Shown here: positions 35,248 through 43,861 of the stretch, one piece after another | Layout: every line of letters begins with the position of its first letter | Position numbering within the stretch: the stretch's first letter is position 1 | Assembly (NCBI GenBank): GCA_943367595.1 | Contig: CALRJS020000008.1 | Span: 44,171 to 108,170 of the forward strand | Length of the DNA stretch: 64,000 nt | Direction of reading: 5' to 3' | DNA from: MW101C3 sp943367595 | GTDB lineage: Bacteria > Cyanobacteriota > Cyanobacteriia > PCC-6307 > Cyanobiaceae | Program-made: the position numbers and the translations under genes | The notes under the pieces: generated by a model | What the model was told of the DNA's origin: nothing | The model's database searches: none | The model's input: only the letters and a program-made list of their open reading frames with translations

Positions 35248-37868
35248 ATGGAGCCGCTTTCCAGCAGCTCCCGGAAGGCCTGGTCGGGGATCGGCCGGCT
35301 GATGCAGTAGCCCTGGACTGCATCACAGCCGTGGGCCTGCAGCCACTCCAGCTGCTCCTTGGTCTCCACCCCCTCGGCGACCACGCCCATGCCCATGGAA
35401 TGGGCCAGCCGGATCACGGTGGTCACGATCATGCGGTCGTCGCTGCTGCGCTCCAGTTCATGAATGAACGACTGATCGATCTTGAGCCGGTGAACCCGTA
35501 GCCGCTTGAGATAGCTCAGCGAGGAGTACCCCGTGCCGAAGTCGTCGATGGCCAGTTGGATGCCCCGCTTCTGGAGCTGATCCATCAGCGCCAGGGCCTG
35601 GCGGGGGTTGTCCATCGTGACCGATTCGGTCAGCTCCAGCTCCAGCCGCTCCGGTGCGAGTCCATGGGCCTCGAGCAGCTCCAGGACTCTCTCTGCCAGC
35701 TCCATCTGGCCGAACTGCTTCGCCGAGAGGTTCACCCCCACCCGTGGCAGGGAGCCATCTGCGGCCGCAGGCCAGTGGCTGGCATCACGGATGGCCCGCT
35801 CCAGCACCCACAGACCGATCGGCATGATCAGCCCGTTGCGCTCCGCCAGCGGGATGAACTCGGCCGGGGAGATGGCTCCGTAGCTGGGGTGCTGCCAGCG
35901 CAGCAGGGCCTCCGCCCCGAGAATCACGCGGGTGGCGCTGTCCACCTGGGCCTGGTAGAGCAGGCTGAGCTGGTCGTGCCGCAGGGCCTCGTGCAGGGCG
36001 TTGCTGAGCACCAGCTCGCGCCCGCTGCGCTCCTGCAGGGCGGCGGTGAAGAACTGCAGCCGGTTGCGCCCCTCCTGCTTGGCCTGATGCATGGCGATGT
36101 TGGCGTTGCGCAGCAGCGTTTCCAGGTCGGAGCCGTCCTCGGGGTACACGGCCACGCCTGCTGAGGCGGTGATGTAGAGCGGGGGGCTTCCGATCGGCAC
36201 CGGCTGCGCCACCGCCTCGATCATCCGCTGCGCCAGCTCCAGGGCCGTGGCCGCATCGGTGTCCGGCAGCAGCAGCTGGAACTCATCGGCCGAACCACGC
36301 GAAAGCGTGTCGCCGGGCCGCAGTTGCACACTCAGCCGCCGGGCGATCTCCCTCAGCACCCGGTCGCCAAGGCGATGGCCGAGGCTGTCGTTGACGTGCT
36401 TGAAGCGATCGAGATCCATGTGCAGCAGGCTGAGGGGGCGCTCCCGCAGCCGCGCCTGCTCAAGGCTGTGGCGAAAGCGCTCTTTCAGCTGGGTGCGGTT
36501 GGGGAGGCCCGTGAGCGGATCGGAATAGGCCAGCCGGTGGATCTGCTCAAGCGCGAAACGCCGCTCGGTGATGTCCCGGCTGACGCCGTGCAGTTCCACC
36601 CGGCCACTGCGGAGGCTGCACACGAGCTTGGTCACCATCTCGGTCCACACCCGGGAGCCGTCCTTGCAGGCCAGTTCCACCTCCTCCACCGACACGATCT
36701 CGCCGCTGCGGATCCCCTCTTCGAATTCCTGCACCTCGGCCTGGATCTGGCTGGTGATGTCCTCCCTGCGCTCCAGCTGGATCAGATCTGTGAACGGTTG
36801 CCCCAGGATCTCGCTCGGCCGGTAGCCCGTGAGCCGCTGCACCGACGGGCTCACCTGGAGGCACTGCATCGTGACGGGATCGAGGCTCCAGACCACATCG
36901 TGGATCGACTCGATCAGCTCCCGGTAGTTCGCCTCGCTGACCGTCAGGTCGGCCTGCAACCTCTGGGTCGCAGCCAGGGCGGCGATGCGCTCCAGGGCCT
37001 GGTCGATGTCATGCGCCATGTCCTGCAGCAGGGTCTGCACCTGCTCGTCGAACCCATGGCGTCCTTCGGTGTAAAGGGCAAGGACGCCGATGACCTGTCC
37101 TTCCCGGTGCAGAGGCAGGGCCGCCACCGATCCCCATCCGTAGCGGTGGGCCTCCTGCCGCAGATGGGCCAGGCCCTTCTCGGCGAGGAAGTCCTGGCAC
37201 CAGTAGGGCCGGTCCTCACGCAGGGCCTTGCCCACCGGGCCGTTGCCCCCCGGCACGGCGGGATCGGTGCCGATCCAGAGGATTTCGAGATAATCGGTGC
37301 CGGAGCCGTGAGCGGCGACCGGCCGCACCCGGGTCTCCCCCGGGTCGAGCAGGCCGGCCCAGGCCATCTTGAGCCCGCCGGATTCCACGGCGATGCGGCA
37401 GATCTCCCCCAGCAGGGCGGGGCCGTCGCTCAGCCGCACGATCGCCTGGTTGGATTCACTCAGGGCCCGGTAGAGGCGGGCGAGGCGGGTGATCTGCACC
37501 TGGTCGCTGCGGCGCTCGGTGACATCCCGGCAGAGCATCAGAAAGCGCTCCTCCCCCTGCCCATTCAGTTGGCGGCGGGCCACGGAGAGTTCAAACCAGC
37601 GGCTGCCCTGTGGGTGGAGCACCTCGATCAGGCGACTGTGGCTGGTGCCACTGCGGCTCGCTTCCGCGAGCGCTGCCGCCAGGCTGGCGGCGGCGCTCGC
37701 GGCCAGCATCTCCGGCAGGCGGTGGCCCAGCTGCCGCTCGGAGGCCAGGGGCACCAACGGGTTTCCCTCGCTGTGCACCGCCAGGATCCGACCGTCGGCT
37801 GTCACTTCGATCAAGGCGTCCGGAAGGATCTCGATCGTGCGGGCCATGGCCTCGAGGGCCCCTTGCAC
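35205..37868 (-). CDS. PAS-GAF-PAS-GGDEF-EAL protein, probable c-di-GMP phosphodiesterase
   Basis: A multidomain signalling protein of 887 aa from the first available GTG. Order: PAS (about residues 9-120), GAF (about 130-300), PAS (about 310-435), GGDEF (about 445-605), EAL (about 620-880). The GGDEF site reads RGSADEF, with the first two glycines replaced, so cyclase activity is probably lost. The EAL domain keeps AEALLRWQHP, NLSAKQF, ELTES, IDDFGTGYSSL and KIDQSFI. The frame continues upstream without a stop to 38087 and encodes two hydrophobic segments, so the real protein is probably about 960 aa and membrane-anchored. Confidence 0.88.
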   Translation of the reverse strand: MQGALEAMARTIEILPDALIEVTADGRILAVHSEGNPLVPLASERQLGHRLPEMLAASAAASLAAALAEASRSGTSHSRLIEVLHPQGSRWFELSVARRQLNGQGEERFLMLCRDVTERRSDQVQITRLARLYRALSESNQAIVRLSDGPALLGEICRIAVESGGLKMAWAGLLDPGETRVRPVAAHGSGTDYLEILWIGTDPAVPGGNGPVGKALREDRPYWCQDFLAEKGLAHLRQEAHRYGWGSVAALPLHREGQVIGVLALYTEGRHGFDEQVQTLLQDMAHDIDQALERIAALAATQRLQADLTVSEANYRELIESIHDVVWSLDPVTMQCLQVSPSVQRLTGYRPSEILGQPFTDLIQLERREDITSQIQAEVQEFEEGIRSGEIVSVEEVELACKDGSRVWTEMVTKLVCSLRSGRVELHGVSRDITERRFALEQIHRLAYSDPLTGLPNRTQLKERFRHSLEQARLRERPLSLLHMDLDRFKHVNDSLGHRLGDRVLREIARRLSVQLRPGDTLSRGSADEFQLLLPDTDAATALELAQRMIEAVAQPVPIGSPPLYITASAGVAVYPEDGSDLETLLRNANIAMHQAKQEGRNRLQFFTAALQERSGRELVLSNALHEALRHDQLSLLYQAQVDSATRVILGAEALLRWQHPSYGAISPAEFIPLAERNGLIMPIGLWVLERAIRDASHWPAAADGSLPRVGVNLSAKQFGQMELAERVLELLEAHGLAPERLELELTESVTMDNPRQALALMDQLQKRGIQLAIDDFGTGYSSLSYLKRLRVHRLKIDQSFIHELERSSDDRMIVTTVIRLAHSMGMGVVAEGVETKEQLEWLQAHGCDAVQGYCISRPIPDQAFRELLESGSIQASKSARGSSEPY

Positions 37869-38223
37869 CTGGCCAGCCTGGCGGCGCGCCCGCCGCGTGA
37901 GCTGCAGCGACCAGAGAAGCAGAATGCCGTAGCCCGCCAGTAGCGGAGCCAGGAGGTAAGGGGCGATGCGGGTGGCACTACCCGCTGGAACTGCCCCTGC
38001 CGGGAGGGGAACCAGCAGACCCGCCGCAGCCAGGACAGCACCGAACCACTGGACCAGGGGTGTTCGGGGATTTTGGGCCGTGGCAATCCCCCTTTGAGGG
38101 TTGACTTAGCCTACGGGCGGGTAAGCCTGCCTCCACGACCGTGATTCCTTGTGTTGGCGTGCTGCCTGGCGCTGCATGGCCTGAGAGAATCTCGCCCAGA
38201 TATGGGGCCCAAGGCCCAGCGTC

Positions 38224-39126
38224 ATGCAGTTGGCGGTGAGCACGGATTTCGATTTCGCGGCCTACCTGGAGGCGTCCCGCCAGCGCGTGGAGCAGGCCCT
38301 CGATGCAGCCCTCGGCCCGGAGCGGCCCGAGTCGTTGCGCGAGGCGATGCGCTACTCGCTGCTGGCGGGGGGCAAGCGGCTGCGGCCGATCCTCTGCCTG
38401 GCGAGCTGTGAACTGGCGGGAGGCACCAGCGCCCTGGCGCTTCCCACCGCGGTGGCGCTGGAGATGATCCACACCATGTCGCTGATCCATGACGACCTGC
38501 CCGCCATGGACAACGACGACCTGCGCCGCGGACGCCCCACCAATCACAAGGTGTTCGGCGAAGCCAACGCCATCCTTGCCGGCGACGCCCTGCTGACCCG
38601 TGCCTTCGAGATGGTGGCGCTGCGCAGCCCTGGCGTGGCGCCCGAACGGCTGCTGCGTGTGCTGGGTGAGCTGTCGCTGGCGGCCGGCGCTCCCGGGCTG
38701 GTGGGCGGCCAGGTGGTGGATCTGGAATCCGAGGGCCGCCAGGTGGATCTCGACACGCTCGAATACATCCACCTGCACAAGACCGGCGCCCTGCTGCAGG
38801 CCAGCGTGCTCACCGGTGCCCTGATCGCCGGCGCCGAGGACGATCTGCTGGACGCCCTGCGCACCTACTCCCGCGGCATCGGTCTGGCCTTCCAGATCAT
38901 CGACGACATCCTGGACCTCACCGCCAGCAGCGCGGTGCTGGGCAAGACGGCCGGCAAGGATCTGGCCGCCGACAAGACCACCTACCCGAAGCTGCTGGGG
39001 CTGGAGGAGTCGCGTCGCCGTGCCGATGCCCTGGTGCGGGAGTCCAAGGAGGCGCTTCAGCCCTGGTTGGCCCAGGCCGGCCCGCTGGTGGCCCTGGCCG
39101 ACTACATCACCAGCCGCGATCGATGA
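38224..39126 (+). CDS. crtE: Geranylgeranyl diphosphate synthase
   Basis: Chain-elongating prenyl transferase (300 aa) supplying C20 diphosphate for carotenoids, the phytyl tail of chlorophyll, and quinones. The first Asp-rich motif is SLIHDDLPAMDNDDLRRG and the second FQIIDDILDLT; GGKRLRPILCL and GLVGGQVVDLESEG are also typical. The ATG at 38224 gives the normal length. The stop overlaps the start of the next gene by 4 bases, so crtE leads a three-gene translationally coupled operon. Confidence 0.93.
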   Translation: MQLAVSTDFDFAAYLEASRQRVEQALDAALGPERPESLREAMRYSLLAGGKRLRPILCLASCELAGGTSALALPTAVALEMIHTMSLIHDDLPAMDNDDLRRGRPTNHKVFGEANAILAGDALLTRAFEMVALRSPGVAPERLLRVLGELSLAAGAPGLVGGQVVDLESEGRQVDLDTLEYIHLHKTGALLQASVLTGALIAGAEDDLLDALRTYSRGIGLAFQIIDDILDLTASSAVLGKTAGKDLAADKTTYPKLLGLEESRRRADALVRESKEALQPWLAQAGPLVALADYITSRDR

Positions 39127-39641
39127 TCGCTGTCCCCTCCGGAACCCCTCCCCTGTTTCAACTGCTTGGCAATGGTGTGCTGGCGTGGGCGCTGATCGCC
39201 TGCGGTCTGGCGCAATGCTCGAAGTTGCTCATCGAACTGGTGGAGCACCGCCGCTGGCGCCCGGCGGTGCTGTTCGAAACCGGCGGCATGCCGTCCAGCC
39301 ACGCCGCCCTGGTCACGGGTGCGGCGGCGGGCATCGGCTGGCAGCAGGGCTTCGATGATCCGTTGTTCGCTTTTGCCGCCACCGTGGCGTTCGTGGTGAT
39401 GTACGACGCCAGCGGCGTGCGCCGGGCCGCCGGGCTGCAGGCCGGTGCGATCAATGCCCTGCCGCCTGCCACCTGGCAGAACGCTGCGCCCGCCAAGCCG
39501 CTGAAGGAAAATCTCGGCCACACGCGCCTGGAAGTGCTGGCCGGCAGCCTGATGGGCCCCGCCATCGCCCTCACCGGTCTGGCCCTGGCGGGTTCGCCGC
39601 TGCAGATCGCCCAGAGCTGGGGCTGGTTGCCGCTGGCTTGA
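39123..39641 (+). CDS. Divergent PAP2-family membrane protein
   Basis: A 172-aa membrane protein with the motifs CSKLLIELVEHRRW, FETGGMPSSHAALVTG and VVMYDASGVRRAAG, plus LGHTRLEVLAGSLMG, matching the divergent PAP2 (DUF212) family, which keeps the SSH of acid phosphatases. A lipid- or prenyl-phosphate phosphatase role is plausible given its coupling to crtE but unproven. It overlaps crtE by 4 bases upstream and the helicase gene by 4 bases downstream. Confidence 0.85.
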   Translation: MIAVPSGTPPLFQLLGNGVLAWALIACGLAQCSKLLIELVEHRRWRPAVLFETGGMPSSHAALVTGAAAGIGWQQGFDDPLFAFAATVAFVVMYDASGVRRAAGLQAGAINALPPATWQNAAPAKPLKENLGHTRLEVLAGSLMGPAIALTGLALAGSPLQIAQSWGWLPLA

Positions 39642-41119
39642 GTCTTCCTTCCGCTGACGCCCAAGCCTTCACGCCAGGTCAGCGTCAGGCGGTCAAGGCC
39701 TTCGTGGCCTGGCTGGACGCTCCTGCCGATGGCCGGCCGTTCGTGCTGAGCGGCTATGCCGGCACCGGCAAGACTTACCTCTCGATGGCCTTTCTGGCGG
39801 AGGTGGAGCGACGGGATCTCTGCTGGACCGTGGTGGCGCCCACCCACAAAGCGGTGGGCGTGCTGCGCCAGTACCTCGAGCTCAGCGGCCTGCGGCCCAC
39901 CTGGTTCCCCTCCACCCTGCACCGGCTGCTGCGCCTGAAGCTGCGCCGCGATGGTGGCCGCGAGATCTGTGAGGAAACCGAGCAGACGGCGGTGGCCTTG
40001 GAGCCGCTGGCCCTGGTGCTGATCGATGAGGCCTCGATGGTGGACAGCACCCTGCTGCAGATCGCCCTGCGCTGCGCCCATCCCTACGGCACTCGGCTGG
40101 TGTTCGTGGGCGATCCCGCCCAGCTGCCGCCCGTGGGGGAGCCGCTCAGCCCCGTGTTCGATCTGCAGCGGGCCGAGCTGGCCCGGCTCGAGCAGGTGGT
40201 GCGCCACCGGGGCCCGGTGCTGCGCCTGGCCACCGGCCTGCGCGAGGAGAGGCTGCCCTGCCGGTTGCCGCCCCAGCTGCCGGCCATCCGGCGTGCCGAC
40301 GGCATGGTGGCCCTGCTGGAGCGCTCCGCCTGGCTGGCCGCAGCCCAGCAGGCCCTGCGCCGCGCCGCCGAGGGGGACAACCCCGACCAGGCCCGCATCC
40401 TCTGCTACACGAACCGCAGCCTTGAGCAGCTGGTGCCCCTCGCCCGGCGCGCCATCCACGGCGAGATGGCCGACCAGCTGCCGGTGTTGCCGGGTGAGGT
40501 GCTGATCACGCGCATGGCGGTGATGGCGCCCGCCTGCCGGGAGGGGGCGGAGGGGGGCGAGGAACCGGACATGGTGCTGGCTTCGAACCGGGAGCTGGTG
40601 GTGCGCGATGTGAAGCCCGAGCGCTGCGATCTGGCGGAATTCGGCCTGGCGGGCCGCGAGCTGCTGGAGCTGTTCGACGGGCTGACCGCGCCGGTGATCG
40701 ACACCCAGCTGGTGACGGTGCAGCAGCCGGATGGGGAGCTGTCGTTGCGGTTGCTGCCCCCGGCGGGCTCCCCGGCCCGGCGGCAGCTGGAAGGTGTGCT
40801 GGCGCAGCTGCGGCAGCAGGCCAGGGCGCTGGGCAAGAAGGAAGCCCGCGGCCTCTGGCGTCGCTACTTCCTGGTGCGGGATGCCTTCGCCTCCCTGGCG
40901 CCGGCGGCCGTGCTCACGGTGCACCGCAGCCAGGGCAGCAGCTTCGGTGAGGTGTTCATTGCCGACGATGTGTTCTGGCCCTCCGATCTGCAGCTACGCC
41001 GGCAGCTGGTGTACGTGGCGGTGAGCCGGGCGCGCACGGCGGTATGGATGGTGGCGGGAGCGGGCTCCAGCGCCGATCGCGACTGCTGGAGCCGCTGGAT
41101 GGCAGATGGAGAAGCCTGA
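39638..41119 (+). CDS. Dda/RecD2-like superfamily 1 DNA helicase
   Basis: A 493-aa ATP-dependent helicase. Motifs: Walker A LSGYAGTGKTYL (about residues 37-48), APTHKAVGVL, Walker B VLIDEASMVD, motif III VFVGDPAQLPPVGE, then TVHRSQGSSFGEVFI and YVAVSRARTAVWM. These and the overall size resemble phage T4 Dda and stand-alone RecD-like helicases. The TTG start (TTGAGTCTT) overlaps the preceding stop as TTGA. The last codons run into a 7-base repeat array. Confidence 0.88.
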   Translation: MSLPSADAQAFTPGQRQAVKAFVAWLDAPADGRPFVLSGYAGTGKTYLSMAFLAEVERRDLCWTVVAPTHKAVGVLRQYLELSGLRPTWFPSTLHRLLRLKLRRDGGREICEETEQTAVALEPLALVLIDEASMVDSTLLQIALRCAHPYGTRLVFVGDPAQLPPVGEPLSPVFDLQRAELARLEQVVRHRGPVLRLATGLREERLPCRLPPQLPAIRRADGMVALLERSAWLAAAQQALRRAAEGDNPDQARILCYTNRSLEQLVPLARRAIHGEMADQLPVLPGEVLITRMAVMAPACREGAEGGEEPDMVLASNRELVVRDVKPERCDLAEFGLAGRELLELFDGLTAPVIDTQLVTVQQPDGELSLRLLPPAGSPARRQLEGVLAQLRQQARALGKKEARGLWRRYFLVRDAFASLAPAAVLTVHRSQGSSFGEVFIADDVFWPSDLQLRRQLVYVAVSRARTAVWMVAGAGSSADRDCWSRWMADGEA

Positions 41120-41164
41120 GCCCTGATCGCTGATCGCTGATCTCTGATCGCTGAGCCCTGAGCC
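41116..41164. repeat. Seven tandem 7-base units at the helicase stop codon
   Basis: CTGAGCC, CTGATCG, CTGATCG, CTGATCT, CTGATCG, CTGAGCC, CTGAGCC run without interruption. The first unit contains the helicase TGA, and each CTGA..  unit carries TGA, so read-through would meet stops in all frames because the unit length is not a multiple of 3. Confidence 0.85.
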
Positions 41165-41178
41165 CGTCGCGACGCTGC

Positions 41179-41871
41179 TCAGACCATGCGCAGGCCTTCA
41201 ATGCCCTGCCAGGCCAGGTAGGCCGCCAGGGCCAGGCTGAGGCCGCCCACCACAAGATCCCCCCGGGCGAACAGCAGTTGCTTGGCGCTCTCCAGCCGCG
41301 GCAGCATGCGCTCGCGCGCCAGGGCCACCGCCAGGAACGGCACCAGCAGCAGCAGGCTGGACGCCAGGGTGAAGACGGCAGCCATCAGCAGCTCCTGACC
41401 GTGGCCCAGTTGAGCCGCCAGCAGCGCTGATGCCCCCTTGGCCATCAGGAACAGGTCGTCCGGGCTGACCACCTCCAGCGCCGCCCCGGCGCCGATCAGC
41501 AGCGGCAGAGGCAGCCGGCAGAAACGGTCGAGCTGGCGGGTCCAGCCTGGAGCTTCCGCCGGACCAGCGCCGCGGCTGGTGGGCAGCAGCTCCCGCACCC
41601 CCAGGGTGAGCAGGGCTCCGGCCCCCATCAGATCCAGCCCCGTGCGGTGGCTGCTGCCCTGCTCCATGGTGAGCAGCAGGCCGTGGCCCAGGGTGAGCAG
41701 CACGGTCACCATCACGGCGATCGTGACGACCCAGCTGAGCACGAACAGGCCGCCGCGCCGCAGAGGGTGCTCACCGAGCAGCAGCAGCAGCAGCAGGCCC
41801 ACATGGATCGGGCTGAGGCTGATGCCGCTGCCATAGGCGATCAGTTCGGTCCAGAGCGAGGGGTCGTGCAT
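41179..41871 (-). CDS. GAP-family (LysE-superfamily-like) membrane protein
   Basis: A 230-aa protein with six hydrophobic helices and the family-like opening ELIAYGSGISLSPIHVGLLLLLLLGEHPLRRGGLFVLSW. The central segment LEVVSPDDLFLMAKGASALL and the helix-rich end fit the GAP/Sap transport family. Export of a small lipid or solute is a family-level guess. The ATG at 41869-41871 starts directly before the first helix; it follows the acylphosphatase by 53 bases on the same strand. Confidence 0.7.
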   Translation of the reverse strand: MHDPSLWTELIAYGSGISLSPIHVGLLLLLLLGEHPLRRGGLFVLSWVVTIAVMVTVLLTLGHGLLLTMEQGSSHRTGLDLMGAGALLTLGVRELLPTSRGAGPAEAPGWTRQLDRFCRLPLPLLIGAGAALEVVSPDDLFLMAKGASALLAAQLGHGQELLMAAVFTLASSLLLLVPFLAVALARERMLPRLESAKQLLFARGDLVVGGLSLALAAYLAWQGIEGLRMV

Positions 41872-41924
41872 CGGGGCGCCAGGGCGCAGAGGCGGTCCCG
41901 GCAAAGATGACGCACGTGCCGCGC

Positions 41925-42344
41925 TCAGCGGCGGATCTCGAACCAGTCGTCGCCGGCGATCGGCATCAGGCTGGGGATCACCTCACTCACCAGTGCCCCG
42001 GGCGGCCCCGACTCGCACCACAGACGCAGGTCGAGCAGTTGCTGGTTCTGGCCTTCCGCCTGCACCTCCACTGAGCCATCGCTGCGGTTGCGCACCCAGC
42101 CCGCCACGCCGAGCGCGGTGGCGGCGCGGCAGCAGGCCTGGCGGTAGCCCACGCCCTGCACATTGCCGCGCACGATCAGCTGCCAGCGCTCCCGGGAGGC
42201 CAGGGAGCCGGCGCTGCGACGGCTGCCGCCGCCACGGCGAACGGAGCTGTCCGCCGGGCTGCGTCGTGGAGGCGCCGGCAGATCGCCGAACACCCAGCCC
42301 AGTGGAGGTGAAGCCAACTGGCGTGAAGCGTGCGCGTCGTCCAT
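41925..42344 (-). CDS. Acylphosphatase with long N-terminal extension
   Basis: Hydrolyses carboxyl-phosphate bonds such as acetyl phosphate. The acylphosphatase domain occupies about residues 52-139: VRGNVQGVGYRQACCRAA carries the catalytic Arg and GWVRNRSDGSVEVQAEG the catalytic Asn. The frame from ATG 42344 adds about 50 Pro/Ser/Arg-rich residues and overlaps the end of cobB by 169 bases in another frame. GTG at codon 18 or TTG at codon 10 are alternative starts; a later start is likely because ordinary acylphosphatases have about 90 residues. Confidence 0.8.
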   Translation of the reverse strand: MDDAHASRQLASPPLGWVFGDLPAPPRRSPADSSVRRGGGSRRSAGSLASRERWQLIVRGNVQGVGYRQACCRAATALGVAGWVRNRSDGSVEVQAEGQNQQLLDLRLWCESGPPGALVSEVIPSLMPIAGDDWFEIRR

Positions 42345-43825
42345 CCTTCACTCCGCGGCGGGCAACCCCATCCCTCAAGCTGCCACAGCGGCTTGATTCC
42401 GTCCATCACGCCGTTGCCGCCCGACACAGAGGCCGCCTGGAGCGCGGCGTGGGAAGTGGGCGCAGCGTGCGCATAGGGAGCAGTGGACGCCCTGGACCCC
42501 GTAGACGCCGTGGGTGTGGGGTGCAGCTCCCAGCGGTGGAATTCGTGGCCGCAGACGGTTTCCCCGCAGCGTGCCACCAGCCCGTCGTGGCTGGGGGTGG
42601 CCTGCCGGTAGCCGAGCTGGAGGGCGCCGCGCCGGGCCGTGAACGGCAGCAGGCCGGCCATCGGGTAGGGCTGACCCTCTGGATCCTCCAACGCCTGCCC
42701 CAGCAGCAGCAGGCCGCCGCATTCGGCGTAGATGGGCAGGCCGGCGGCCGCGGCACGCCGCAGGTCAGCCAGGCTGCGCCGGGCGGCAGCCAGCTCCTGT
42801 GCGTGCAGCTCCGGGTAGCCGCCCGGCAGGATCACCCCCTGACAATCCGGCGGCAGCGGCGCATCGGCCAGGGGCTGCCAGGGCCGCAGCTCCACTCCCA
42901 CCGCTTCGAGCAGTTCGGTGGCTTCCGGGTAGCGGAAGTGGAAGGCGGCATCGGCGGCGATGGCCAGGCGCACGGGAGTCGAACGTCCGGTACCGGCAGG
43001 CCCTGCAGCCGCCGGACCGGTGGCGTGCGCTGCAGGTTCCCCGCCAAGCCCGAGCGCCCAGCGGATCGGATCGCCGCCGGAGGGGCTGGCTGCTGAGCTG
43101 CCTGTTGAGCTGGCTGCCGAGCTAGCTGTCGAGTTGGGGGGTGAGCTGGCGGGGGGGGCCAGCAGGGGCAGCAGCTGCGCGAGATCGAGGTGCTGCTCGG
43201 CCAGTGCCGCCCATTCCCCGCAGGTGCGCGTGAGGCCTTTGAGCTCATGGGCCGGCAGCAGGCCCAGGTGCCGTGACGGCAGGCTCAGGCTGGGGTGGCG
43301 CGGCAGCAGGCCCAGCACCGGCATGCCGATGGCGGCGAGCGCTTCGCTCAGCAGCGCCTGGTGACGGCTGGTGCTCACGCCGTTGAGCACCACCCCGGCC
43401 ATGGTGAGGTCGCGGCGATGGTGCCGGAAACCGTTCACCAGCGCCGCCACCGATCCGGCCTGGCGGCTGGCTTCCACCACCAGCACTACCGGCAGCTGCA
43501 GCGCGACGGCCAGCTCGGCGGAGCTGCCCTCGTCGCCGGGCCCGCGGCCGTCGAACAGGCCCATCACCCCCTCCACCAGGCAGTGGTCGGCCTGACGGCC
43601 CCACCAGTGGAAACTGCGCTCCACCCATTCGGAGCCGCAGAGCAGGCGGTCGAGGTTGCGGCACGGCCGGCCGCTCACCCGGGCCAGCAACTGGGGATCG
43701 AGGTAGTCGGGCCCCACCTTGAAGGTCTGGACGCTGCGGCCGCGCTGGCGCAGCAGGGCTGTGAGCGCCAGGGTGAGCAGCGTTTTGCCGCTGCCGCTGC
43801 AGGGGGCCGCAATCAGGCAGGCCAT
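42176..43825 (-). CDS. cobB: Cobyrinate a,c-diamide synthase
   Basis: Glutamine-dependent amidation of cobyrinate side chains in cobalamin synthesis (549 aa). The N-terminal ATPase domain has the P-loop IAAPCSGSGKTLL and VGPDYLDP; the C-terminal glutaminase domain has GVILPGGYPELHA and the nucleophile Cys in IYAECGGLLLLG, plus the His-containing HASWLHLHW near the end. A Ser/Ala/Pro-rich linker (about residues 226-285) is made partly of 12-base repeats, and a second low-complexity insert follows ELHPTP. Both are atypical for the family. The last 25 residues look like unselected tail. Confidence 0.92.
   Translation of the reverse strand: MACLIAAPCSGSGKTLLTLALTALLRQRGRSVQTFKVGPDYLDPQLLARVSGRPCRNLDRLLCGSEWVERSFHWWGRQADHCLVEGVMGLFDGRGPGDEGSSAELAVALQLPVVLVVEASRQAGSVAALVNGFRHHRRDLTMAGVVLNGVSTSRHQALLSEALAAIGMPVLGLLPRHPSLSLPSRHLGLLPAHELKGLTRTCGEWAALAEQHLDLAQLLPLLAPPASSPPNSTASSAASSTGSSAASPSGGDPIRWALGLGGEPAAHATGPAAAGPAGTGRSTPVRLAIAADAAFHFRYPEATELLEAVGVELRPWQPLADAPLPPDCQGVILPGGYPELHAQELAAARRSLADLRRAAAAGLPIYAECGGLLLLGQALEDPEGQPYPMAGLLPFTARRGALQLGYRQATPSHDGLVARCGETVCGHEFHRWELHPTPTASTGSRASTAPYAHAAPTSHAALQAASVSGGNGVMDGIKPLWQLEGWGCPPRSEGWTTRTLHASWLHLHWAGCSAICRRLHDAARRTAPFAVAAAAVAAPAPWPPGSAGS
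43088..43147. repeat. Five 12-base units inside cobB
   Basis: Units at 43088, 43100, 43112, 43124 and 43136 share the end GAGCT or GAGTT (for example GGCTGCCGAGCT). In the cobB frame on the minus strand each gives a tetrapeptide of the SSAA/SSTG/NSTA type, forming the interdomain linker. Confidence 0.8.
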
Positions 43826-43861
43826 CGGTGCCGGCCCCCCGCCGCTGGCTTCAGGACCGCC

